This document shows positions 1 to 7,129 of a stretch of DNA of 64,000 nucleotides, piece by piece. The number at the start of each line of letters is the position of its first letter. The stretch's first letter is position 1. The notes beneath the pieces are model-generated. The model worked only from the letters and a program-made list of their open reading frames with translations, was not told the origin of the DNA and ran no database searches. Origin of the DNA: Thalassovita litoralis (GTDB taxonomy: Bacteria; Pseudomonadota; Alphaproteobacteria; Rhodobacterales; Rhodobacteraceae). The stretch lies in assembly GCF_900182725.1 (NCBI RefSeq), contig NZ_FXTO01000002.1, forward strand, positions 1 through 64,000, given 5' to 3'. A program made the translations under genes and the position numbers.

Positions 1-68
1 AAGTTAAGTGCTCTTACGCCAATGGTACTGCATCTCAAGATGTGGGAGAGTAGGTAACCGCCAAACCT
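1..68 (+). rRNA. rrf: 5S ribosomal RNA, 3' part
   Basis: The first bases match the 3' half of a bacterial 5S rRNA. They contain the GGTACTGCATCTCAAGATGTG helix IV/V region in outline, then GGGAGAGTAGG and a CCGCCAAACCT 3' end that would pair with the missing 5' end. The gene begins before the window. The 3' boundary is inferred from the usual terminal helix. Confidence 0.93.
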
Positions 69-109
69 AGCAATAACCAATAATCTCTATATACGATGAT
101 CCTAATACA

Positions 110-142
110 AAGCCCGGCCTTGCGCCGGGCTTTTGTTATTTT
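110..142 (+). terminator. Intrinsic terminator of the rRNA operon
   Basis: AAGCCCGGC (110-118) pairs perfectly with GCCGGGCTT (124-132) around a 5-base loop and is followed by a T-rich run to 142. It lies about 40 bases after the 5S end. No tRNA gene lies between the 5S and this hairpin. Confidence 0.92.
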
Positions 143-223
143 CACATCAGTGTTCCTACTGACTTGAATTGAACACCTCCGTGCAACATGCTGCCCCAAG
201 CGAAGATATAGAGGGGGGAGCGC

Positions 224-1462
224 ATGGAACGGGTGACACCGGAACAGCAGGGAATGGATGCGGGACGTTTGGCGCGGATTGGTGCCTGGATGGACCGTTA
301 TGTTGACGCGCGGAAATATCCGGGGTGTTCGGTCTTGGTCGCGCGTGGGGGCAAAGAAGTCTATCACCACGCGACCGGCCTGCGGGATATTGAACGGAAT
401 TTGCCGTTTGAGCGCGATACCGTGGCGCGGATTTATTCGATGACGAAGCCTGTGACCTCGGTCGCGATCCTGATGCTGGCCGAGCGGGGCCTGTTCCATC
501 TGGATGCGCCGGTGTCAGAGTTTATTCCGGCGTTCCGTGATATGACCTGTCTGCTGCCGGGGGCGGTGGACATTGGGCAGGTGAAAGCCTGTGCAACGCC
601 AACCTTGCATCACCTGCTGACCCATACATCCGGGCTAAGCTATCCATTCAATCCGGGGCTACTGCCTGCGGTGATGAATGATGTGGATATTCTGTTCAAA
701 CCGGATCAGGGCTCGTTGGAAGCGATGGCCAATAAGGTCGCGGATTTGCCGCTGGCGTTTGAGCCGGGTGCGCGTTGGGAATATTCGGTATCAATCGACA
801 TTCTGGGCCGGGTGGTCGAAGTGGTTTCTGGCAAATCGCTGGCAGAGTTCTTTGCCGACGAAATCACAGGACCGTTGGGCATGACGGAAACCGCGTTTTC
901 GGTGGTGCCGCAGGGCCGCGACAGGTTTGCCGCGCTGTATACGCCGCTGGCCGGGGACGCGATGGCATTGAATTCGGCGCAGAAAGGGGCCGAAACATTG
1001 CGCAGGGTGGACGATCCGCAAACATCCCCGTTCCTTGAGGCATCCATGCACTCTGGCGGTGGGGGCTTGACCGGCACGCTGGATGATTACATGAAGTTCA
1101 CCGAGATGTTGCGGCGTGGTGGGGAATTGGGCGCACGCCTGTTGTCCCCGAAAACCGTGGATTTCATGCGCCGGAACCATTTGCGGGGCGATATCGCTTC
1201 GATGGGACCGGCCAGTTTCGCTGAACAACCGATGGAGGGGATGGGCTTTGGCCTTGGGGGTTCGGTGGTTTTGGAACCGGGGCGCACCCGCGTTCCCAGC
1301 AGCGTTGGGGATTTCAGTTGGGGGGGCATGGCCTCTACCTTTTTCTGGACGGACCCGGTGCTGGATCTGAGCGTGGTATTCTTTACGCAATTGTCCCCCT
1401 CCAGCTCTTACCCCGCGCGGGCAGAGTTGAAAGCATTGATACATGGAGCAGTGGTGGCATGA
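224..1462 (+). CDS. Serine hydrolase, beta-lactamase / class C esterase family
   Basis: A 412-residue protein of the penicillin-binding-protein-like serine hydrolase family (esterase EstB / class C beta-lactamase type). The SxxK catalytic motif is SMTK at residues 72-75. A Tyr-Ser-Val triplet at 187-189 sits where the family has its YxN motif, and a GGG stretch near the C terminus precedes the usual third motif. No signal peptide is visible, so a cytoplasmic esterase is more likely than a periplasmic beta-lactamase. The start at 224 follows a strong AGGGGGGAG ribosome binding site. Its stop overlaps the start of the next gene by four bases (ATGA), so it is probably co-translated with acetoacetyl-CoA synthetase. 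The substrate is unknown. Confidence 0.88.
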   Translation: MERVTPEQQGMDAGRLARIGAWMDRYVDARKYPGCSVLVARGGKEVYHHATGLRDIERNLPFERDTVARIYSMTKPVTSVAILMLAERGLFHLDAPVSEFIPAFRDMTCLLPGAVDIGQVKACATPTLHHLLTHTSGLSYPFNPGLLPAVMNDVDILFKPDQGSLEAMANKVADLPLAFEPGARWEYSVSIDILGRVVEVVSGKSLAEFFADEITGPLGMTETAFSVVPQGRDRFAALYTPLAGDAMALNSAQKGAETLRRVDDPQTSPFLEASMHSGGGGLTGTLDDYMKFTEMLRRGGELGARLLSPKTVDFMRRNHLRGDIASMGPASFAEQPMEGMGFGLGGSVVLEPGRTRVPSSVGDFSWGGMASTFFWTDPVLDLSVVFFTQLSPSSSYPARAELKALIHGAVVA

Positions 1463-3438
1463 GCGAAGATCGAAAAATTCTGTGGACCCCAACCAAAGAA
1501 CGGGCCGAGGCCAGCCTGATGGCCGAATATATCCGATGGCTAAAGACGCATCGGGGGCTGGAGTTCGCAGACTATAACGCCCTGTGGGAATGGAGCATTT
1601 CCGATCTGGATGGGTTCTGGACCTCGATCGTGGAATTCTTCGATCTGAAATTCAGCAAGCCGTGGGATGTGGTGCTGAAAGAGCGCAAACAACCCGGAGC
1701 GGAATGGTTCGTGGGCGCCGAAATGAACTTTGCCGATCAGGTGTTCCGTTGGGCGGATGCAAAGCCCGATGCGCAGGCGTTGATCGTGCAGTCGCAAACC
1801 GTGGGCCGCAAGGAATATAGCTGGGCAGAGCTGCGCCAGTCGGTTGCCAATGTGGCCGATCATCTGCGTGGGATGGGCGTGGGCAAGGGCGACCGGGTGG
1901 TTGCCATCCTGCCCAATACGGAACTGTCGATCATTGCCTTTCTGGCAACGATCAGTCTGGGGGCGATTTGGTCGCTTTGTGCGCCGGATATGGGGCATGT
2001 CGCTATTCTGGATCGGTTTAAGCAGATCGAACCGAAGGTTCTGATTGCGCAGGACGGCTATAACCACATGGGCAAGATGATCGACCGGCGCGACATTATC
2101 GCCGGGATCGCTGCGGGCCTGCCAACGCTGGAACAGCAGGTGATCCTGCCGATTGTGGGGGATCTGCCCGACGGTGCCGTGCATTGGGATGACATGGTGC
2201 AGGGCGATGCGGAATTGCAGATCGAACAGGTGGATTTTTCCCATCCGATCTGGGTGGTGTATTCGTCCGGCACCACCGGAAACCCGAAACCCATCGTGCA
2301 TGGTCATGGCGGCGCGTTGCTGGAAGGGGCGAAGGCCAGCCTGCATATGGACCTGACGGACCAGACGCGGTTTTCCTGGCTGACGTCCTCGGGGTGGATC
2401 ATGTGGAACGTTCAGGCGACCTGTCTGGCCAAAGGGGCGACCGTGGCCATGTTCGACGGGGCGGCCAATTACCCCGATATGATGGAAGTTTGGCGGTTTG
2501 TTGCGGCTGAAAAGCTGGATTATTTCGGGGCAGGGGCCGCCTATTTCAGCGGATGCCAAAAGGCCGGGATCAAGCCCGCGGCGGAACTGGATTTGTCGGC
2601 GCTTGTGTCGATTGGCGCGACGGGATCACCGATGACCGCCGAAGGCTATGATTGGGTATACGGGGAAATTTCGACGGATGCGTGGCTGGCCCCGATTTCG
2701 GGCGGCACGGATATTGCCGGGGCTTTCGTCTGCGGCAACCCGATGCTGCCGGTGCGCGCAGGTGAAATGCAGGCGCGGGCGCTGGGGAATGCGGTTCGGT
2801 CATTTGACGAGATGGGCAATGAACTGATTGGCGAGGTTGGGGAACTGGTCTGTACCGAACCATTGCCATCCATGCCGCTGTATTTCTGGGGTGACGAGGG
2901 CAATCTGCGTCTGATCGACAGCTATTATGACACCTATCCCGGTGTCTGGCGGCACGGGGACTGGATTGAAATCACAGCCGAAGGTGGGTCTGTGATCTAT
3001 GGCCGTTCGGATGCCACGATCAACCGGCGGGGGCTGCGCTTGGGTAGCTCGGAAATCTACCGCGCGGTCGAGGCGCTGGACGAGGTGCAGGATTCATTGG
3101 TCGTTGATCTGGAATTTCTGGGTCGGGACAGCTTCATGCCGCTGTTCGTGGTGATGACGCAGGGCCATGAGTTAGACGATGCAATGCTGGATAAAATCCG
3201 CGCGTCGATCCGGGCCAGCGTGTCGGCGCGGTTCCTGCCGGATGAAATCGTTGCGATCCCCGAAGTGCCGCGCACTTTGTCCGGCAAAAAGCTGGAAGTG
3301 CCGGTGAAAAAGCTGCTGCTGGGCGGTGATCCGGCCAAGGTGGTCAATCGTGATTCAATGGCCAATCCTGACAGCTTTGACATGTTCATTCGCTATGCCG
3401 CCGATCACGACCGGCTGGGCCATCAGGTCCACGGCTAA
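1459..3438 (+). CDS. aacS: Acetoacetyl-CoA synthetase (acetoacetate-CoA ligase)
   Basis: A 659-residue AMP-forming ligase that activates acetoacetate to acetoacetyl-CoA, linking ketone bodies and polyhydroxybutyrate to central metabolism. The N-terminal acetyl-CoA-synthetase-like region is followed by the nucleotide motif YSSGTTGNPKP at 268-278. Near the end, SGKKLEVPVKKLL contains the catalytic lysine and the C-terminal signature of this subfamily. Length fits the family (about 650 residues). The frame is open further upstream, but the ATG at 1459 overlaps the previous stop and begins the recognisable N terminus. A hairpin lies directly downstream. Acetoacetate is the best-supported substrate; another short beta-keto acid is possible. 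Confidence 0.93.
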   Translation: MSEDRKILWTPTKERAEASLMAEYIRWLKTHRGLEFADYNALWEWSISDLDGFWTSIVEFFDLKFSKPWDVVLKERKQPGAEWFVGAEMNFADQVFRWADAKPDAQALIVQSQTVGRKEYSWAELRQSVANVADHLRGMGVGKGDRVVAILPNTELSIIAFLATISLGAIWSLCAPDMGHVAILDRFKQIEPKVLIAQDGYNHMGKMIDRRDIIAGIAAGLPTLEQQVILPIVGDLPDGAVHWDDMVQGDAELQIEQVDFSHPIWVVYSSGTTGNPKPIVHGHGGALLEGAKASLHMDLTDQTRFSWLTSSGWIMWNVQATCLAKGATVAMFDGAANYPDMMEVWRFVAAEKLDYFGAGAAYFSGCQKAGIKPAAELDLSALVSIGATGSPMTAEGYDWVYGEISTDAWLAPISGGTDIAGAFVCGNPMLPVRAGEMQARALGNAVRSFDEMGNELIGEVGELVCTEPLPSMPLYFWGDEGNLRLIDSYYDTYPGVWRHGDWIEITAEGGSVIYGRSDATINRRGLRLGSSEIYRAVEALDEVQDSLVVDLEFLGRDSFMPLFVVMTQGHELDDAMLDKIRASIRASVSARFLPDEIVAIPEVPRTLSGKKLEVPVKKLLLGGDPAKVVNRDSMANPDSFDMFIRYAADHDRLGHQVHG

Positions 3439-3449
3439 GCATAAAAAAG

Positions 3450-3473
3450 CCCCGGCGCCTTTCGGTGCCGGGG
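3450..3473. terminator. Bidirectional terminator hairpin between convergent genes
   Basis: CCCCGGCGCC (3450-3459) pairs with GGTGCCGGGG (3464-3473), with one G-T pair and a TTTC loop. On the minus strand the stem is followed by CTTTTTTAT, a good U-tract for ending phyR. On the plus strand the following tract is weak, so it may end aacS less efficiently. Confidence 0.85.
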
Positions 3474-3503
3474 AGTTTCCGGAAGGGATAGCCGGATCGT
3501 ATT

Positions 3504-4316
3504 TCAGGCGGTCAGCGTTTCGGTGCTGGCAAAGAACATTGCCTGACTGACAGCAGAACGCACCTGTTGTTCGGAATAGGGCTTGGTGATTACAAAGGCC
3601 GGTTCGGGCCGTTTCCCCGTCAGCAATCGTTCGGGAAAAGCGGTGATGAAAATCACGGGAATATCGCTGGCCGCAATCAGAATTTCGTTCACGGCGTCAA
3701 TCCCGGATGATCCATCCGCCAGTTGAATATCTGACAGGATCAGGTCGGGGTGGTCGCGTCCGGCCAGCCGAACAGCGCCGTCATGTGTACGGGCAACGCC
3801 GGTGATGGCGTGGCCCATGTCCGCGACGATATCCTGAAGGTCCATGGCGATGATTGCCTCGTCCTCGATCACCAGAATACGGCCTGTAATACTGTCTTCC
3901 ATTTCTGCGCGGGCGATGTGGATCAGCCGATCAACGTCTGCCGCATTGGTTCCCATGATTTGAGCGATTTCAATGGCAGTGAATTCTTCGATCGTGTGCA
4001 GCAACAAAGCCTCGCGCGTGTTAGCGGTCAGGGCTTTCAGGTGGCGTTGGGCGTGGGCGGCCAAGCCGTCTTCGGGATCGGATACAGGGGCGCCCGCGCT
4101 GGTCCAGATCAGGTGGAATGCGCGAAACAGGGCCACTTTGTCCGAAAACCCTTGTTCAAAAACCGAACGATCCGCCAGCAGCGCCTCTAGCGTGGCTGCG
4201 GCATAGGAGTCGCCGGTTTTCTGGCTGCCAGTCAGCGCACGGGCGTAGCGCCGTAGATAAGGCAGAAGATTGGCAACAGTCACCGCCAAAAAAGTGCTTT
4301 CGGTGTTTTGTGACAT
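3504..4316 (-). CDS. phyR: PhyR, general stress response regulator (sigma-like anti-anti-sigma factor)
   Basis: A 270-residue protein with the diagnostic PhyR layout: an N-terminal EcfG-like sigma domain (about 10-140) and a C-terminal receiver domain (about 146-262). The receiver shows acidic residues Glu151 and Asp152, phosphoacceptor Asp196 in LILSDIQLADG, Thr225 in FITA and Lys245 in TKP. In this family the phosphorylated protein binds NepR through its sigma-like domain and frees EcfG. The start has AGGAG upstream. The gene is divergent from nepR-ecfG-kinase across a 106-bp region holding a shared EcfG-type promoter. It converges on aacS. Confidence 0.96.
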   Translation of the reverse strand: MSQNTESTFLAVTVANLLPYLRRYARALTGSQKTGDSYAAATLEALLADRSVFEQGFSDKVALFRAFHLIWTSAGAPVSDPEDGLAAHAQRHLKALTANTREALLLHTIEEFTAIEIAQIMGTNAADVDRLIHIARAEMEDSITGRILVIEDEAIIAMDLQDIVADMGHAITGVARTHDGAVRLAGRDHPDLILSDIQLADGSSGIDAVNEILIAASDIPVIFITAFPERLLTGKRPEPAFVITKPYSEQQVRSAVSQAMFFASTETLTA

Positions 4317-4349
4317 GTGCGCTCCTCGTACTGTTTTTCAAACTTTCTT

Positions 4350-4381
4350 GGAACCTAACCCGGCAGAATTGAGTTAGTTCC
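4350..4381. promoter_or_regulatory. Symmetric, divergent EcfG-dependent promoter
   Basis: Plus strand: GGAAC at 4350-4354, 17 bases, then AGTT at 4372-4375. Minus strand: GGAAC at 4381-4377, 16 bases, then GGTT at 4360-4357. Both resemble the alphaproteobacterial EcfG consensus GGAAC-N16/17-CGTT. The element is an imperfect palindrome (GGAACCTAAC ... GTTAGTTCC), so each -35 lies next to the opposing -10. Predicted starts would be near 4382 for nepR-ecfG and near 4350 for phyR. Confidence 0.8.
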
Positions 4382-4422
4382 CCAAGAATTAGATTTTTTA
4401 CGAGTTGCGGAAAGAAAGCGGT

Positions 4423-4575
4423 ATGACCGAGAAACAGCCTAAGTCCAGTCTGGAAGAGTTGATCGACGATAACCTGCGCAAGGTTTACCGACAGGTCGAA
4501 GACGAACAGGTGCCAGACAGGTTTCTGGAGCTTCTGGAGAAGCTGAAGCAACAGGAAAACACCGATGGGACATAA
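4423..4575 (+). CDS. nepR: NepR, anti-sigma factor of the general stress response
   Basis: A 50-residue protein that is easily missed because of its size. It has the NepR core: an acidic/basic helix near LRKVYRQ, the conserved VPDRFLELLEKL, and a short charged tail. Family members sequester EcfG until phosphorylated PhyR takes them away. The ATG at 4423 lies about 41 bases after the predicted EcfG start site. A purine-rich AAAGAAAG precedes it as a modest ribosome binding site. Its last 11 bases (4565-4575) overlap the start of ecfG in another frame, which suggests translational coupling and balanced anti-sigma to sigma output. Position between phyR and ecfG is exactly as expected. Confidence 0.94.
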   Translation: MTEKQPKSSLEELIDDNLRKVYRQVEDEQVPDRFLELLEKLKQQENTDGT

Positions 4576-5143
4576 CACACAGCCCCCGGACCCGCGGGAC
4601 GAGATCGTGACCCATTTACCGGCCTTGCGGGCTTTTGCCGTCAGTCTGACGCGTAACGGTTCGCAGGCGGATGATTTGGTGCAAGACACCATTGTGAAGG
4701 CTTGGAAAAATTTCGATAAATTCCAGCCCGGCACGAATATGCGGGCATGGTTGTTCACAATTTTGCGGAATACATTCTATTCCGCGATGCGCAAAAGCCG
4801 CCGCGAAGTGGCTGATGTGGATGGGGCGCTGGCCGCCACATTGGCGGAAAAACCCCACCATGACGGGCGGTTGGCCATGGCTGATTTTGAAAAAGCGTTC
4901 GTCACCCTGCCCGAAGAACAGCGTGAAGCGCTGATTTTGGTAGGTGCTTCGGGATTTTCCTACGAAGAAGCGGCTGAAACCTGCGGGGTCGCTGTGGGAA
5001 CCATCAAAAGCCGGGTCAACGGGGGGCGGGCGCGATTGGCCGAGTTGTTGGAAATCCGTGATGATGAAAGCATGGAACTGACGGACGCGCAGACAGTGGC
5101 CGTTGTGACCAATTCGATGCAGCCGCGAAAGGGCGCTGCGTGA
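4565..5143 (+). CDS. ecfG: EcfG-family extracytoplasmic-function sigma factor
   Basis: A 192-residue ECF sigma factor. Sigma region 2 spans about 15-80 and contains AFAVSLTRNGSQADDLVQD and the MRAWLFTILRN region. Sigma region 4 spans about 105-160 with LPEEQREALILV and the helix-turn-helix around YEEAAETCGVAVGTIKSRV. It directs transcription of general stress genes and should be held inactive by NepR. It overlaps nepR by 11 bases at its start and the histidine kinase by four bases (GTGA) at its end. This order, and the EcfG-like promoter in front of nepR, points to positive autoregulation. Confidence 0.95.
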   Translation: MGHNTQPPDPRDEIVTHLPALRAFAVSLTRNGSQADDLVQDTIVKAWKNFDKFQPGTNMRAWLFTILRNTFYSAMRKSRREVADVDGALAATLAEKPHHDGRLAMADFEKAFVTLPEEQREALILVGASGFSYEEAAETCGVAVGTIKSRVNGGRARLAELLEIRDDESMELTDAQTVAVVTNSMQPRKGAA

Positions 5144-6876
5144 ACACCCTGTTTCAGCGCTTGCGCAATCAAAGCGAAACTTTGCCTTTTCGTATTGCGG
5201 CGCTTCTGGCGTTGGCGCTGTTGCCCATCGGATTGATTTCCGTCACGCAGACCGTGCTGCTGATCCGGGAGTCGGATAATCGCACCAAGGCCAGTTTGCT
5301 GGCGCTGACGTCAGAAGCCGCAGCCGGAGAGGAGGCGCATATTCGCACCGCTTTCGGTGCGGCGGGTGCTATTGAGGCGTTGCTGCCGGTTCTGCGCAAC
5401 AATCCCGAAGGCTGCGCCGTTCAGTTGCAGCAATTCCTGCGCAGCTACCCGGCATTTTCATTTGCCGGATATGTTGACGGGGATGGGGTGGTTCAGTGTG
5501 CCTCGGCGGGGATAGGCAAGGATCTGTCCGCCCTTAGCCTGTTCAGCCTGATGCGGGACACGCCGGTTCCGCGTGTGACGATCAACCGAAACGGGCCGAT
5601 CAGCGGCACCTCGGTCCTGATTGTATCGGTTCCGGTGATGGAGCGCGGGCAATACGCCGGGTATGTGGCTGTATCATTGCCGCATCGGGTGTTCTTTGGC
5701 GACATCGAGGAGGCCTCGGTCCGGTCGCTGGTCAACCTGATCACGTTCAATGCAGATGGGCAGGTGATGACCAGCAGCGAAGGCTTGGATGAGGTCGTAT
5801 CGGAACTGCCGATCAATCGCGATCTAAAGGAATTTGTAGGCAACCCGGAAACGGCGTTTATTGATACAACGGCCAATGGCCTGCTGCGGGTCTATTCCGT
5901 CGTGCCAGTGGTGCCAAACGTGGCGTATGCGATGGGGATATGGCAATACGAGCAGCATTCCTTTGTCACGGAAAACATCAAGATCACAAATTCGGTTCTG
6001 TTTCCGGTTGCGATGTGGCTGGCCTGTCTGGGGGTGGCGTTCTTCGCGGTGCAGCGCATGGTGATCCGGCCCACGCGAAACCTGCGGGCGCGGATGTTGT
6101 TGTTCATGCGGACCCGCCGCATTTCCCCACCGCGCAATGATGGGTCGGTCCCCATCGAAATCCGCGAGATTGACGAAACCTGGAAGATGATGGCCGAAAG
6201 CGTTCTTCAGGATGAGGCAGAGTTGCATAACTCTTTGCACGAAAAGACGATTTTGGTGAAAGAAGTCCACCATCGCGTGAAAAATAACCTGCAATTGATT
6301 GCCTCGATTCTAAGCATGAAAATCCGCAAGACCCAAAACATGGAGGTGCGCCATTCCCTGCAAGAGGTCCATCGCCGGGTGATGAGCATCTCGCGCGTTC
6401 ATCAGAAACTATACGAAACCACCACCGAAGAACGCGTGCGGGCGGATGAATTGCTGCGTACCATCGTGGAACAGATCAAATCCTCGGCCCTGCCGGACGC
6501 CCGTGCGCTACAGTATTCCGAAGCGTTCGAGCCAGTGGTGATGTACCCGGATCAGGGGGTTCCCCTGTCTTTGGCGGCGTCGGAAATGGTGATGAACGCC
6601 CTGAAATACATGGGGGCGCCCGCGGGGGAAAAACCGTGGCTAGAGATCAGCCTGACCCGCGAAGGGGAAAACGATGTGGTGTTCGAGGTGGCCAATTCGG
6701 TTGGGAACAAGGTGTGCCGGGATGTGCCAGACACCGAAACCGGATTGGGGGATAAGCTGATTGCAGCATTCGTGCAGCAAATGGAAGGCGTCGTAGAAAC
6801 CCAAGAGGAAGAGGGCGTTTACCGCATCCGTATCCGCATCCCGATTGCCGATTTTCAGGAAGAGGCCCGGCAATAG
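5140..6876 (+). CDS. Membrane sensor histidine kinase, HisKA_2 type, of the general stress system
   Basis: A 578-residue kinase starting at a GTG that overlaps the ecfG stop. Predicted membrane helices at about 17-42 and 284-305 enclose a roughly 240-residue extracytoplasmic sensor region. A linker leads to a HisKA_2 dimerisation domain with EVHHRVKNNLQ at 375-385 (phosphorylated His is His377 or His378). A HATPase domain (about 470-575) contains the N-box ASEMVMNALKY. HisKA_2 and HWE kinases beside phyR, such as PhyK, phosphorylate PhyR, so that is the likely partner. The signal sensed cannot be told from the sequence. No terminator is obvious after it. Confidence 0.92.
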   Translation: MNTLFQRLRNQSETLPFRIAALLALALLPIGLISVTQTVLLIRESDNRTKASLLALTSEAAAGEEAHIRTAFGAAGAIEALLPVLRNNPEGCAVQLQQFLRSYPAFSFAGYVDGDGVVQCASAGIGKDLSALSLFSLMRDTPVPRVTINRNGPISGTSVLIVSVPVMERGQYAGYVAVSLPHRVFFGDIEEASVRSLVNLITFNADGQVMTSSEGLDEVVSELPINRDLKEFVGNPETAFIDTTANGLLRVYSVVPVVPNVAYAMGIWQYEQHSFVTENIKITNSVLFPVAMWLACLGVAFFAVQRMVIRPTRNLRARMLLFMRTRRISPPRNDGSVPIEIREIDETWKMMAESVLQDEAELHNSLHEKTILVKEVHHRVKNNLQLIASILSMKIRKTQNMEVRHSLQEVHRRVMSISRVHQKLYETTTEERVRADELLRTIVEQIKSSALPDARALQYSEAFEPVVMYPDQGVPLSLAASEMVMNALKYMGAPAGEKPWLEISLTREGENDVVFEVANSVGNKVCRDVPDTETGLGDKLIAAFVQQMEGVVETQEEEGVYRIRIRIPIADFQEEARQ

Positions 6877-7129
6877 CGCGCGCCCCACGCCACAGATTTT
6901 GATGGACGGCTGTACAACATAGGGATGTGGCCGCGCTGCGCCTGTGCCTTGATGCCCCTGATTAAAGGTCCGGGGTATTGGATCGCGCGGCATAACTGTT
7001 GCGTGATATTTCTATCGGAACGGCTTTACAGATATCGAATTACCGTGAAAAACTTGGTTTTTGCGTCGCCCCCGGTGTTGGGATTTTATCGGCGCGGTTT
7101 TGATGTGCATTAGAGCAAAGGGTTTATTC

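Noticed and set aside
7017-7045. GGAAC upstream of the RTX gene, possible EcfG promoter
   Set aside because: At 16-17 bp spacing the -10 position reads AATT/ATTA, not CGTT. The match is no better than chance.
6877-7129. Small gene in the 253-bp gap before the RTX gene
   Set aside because: The only open frame (about 60 codons) has Cys/Trp-rich composition, no ribosome binding site and no recognisable similarity.
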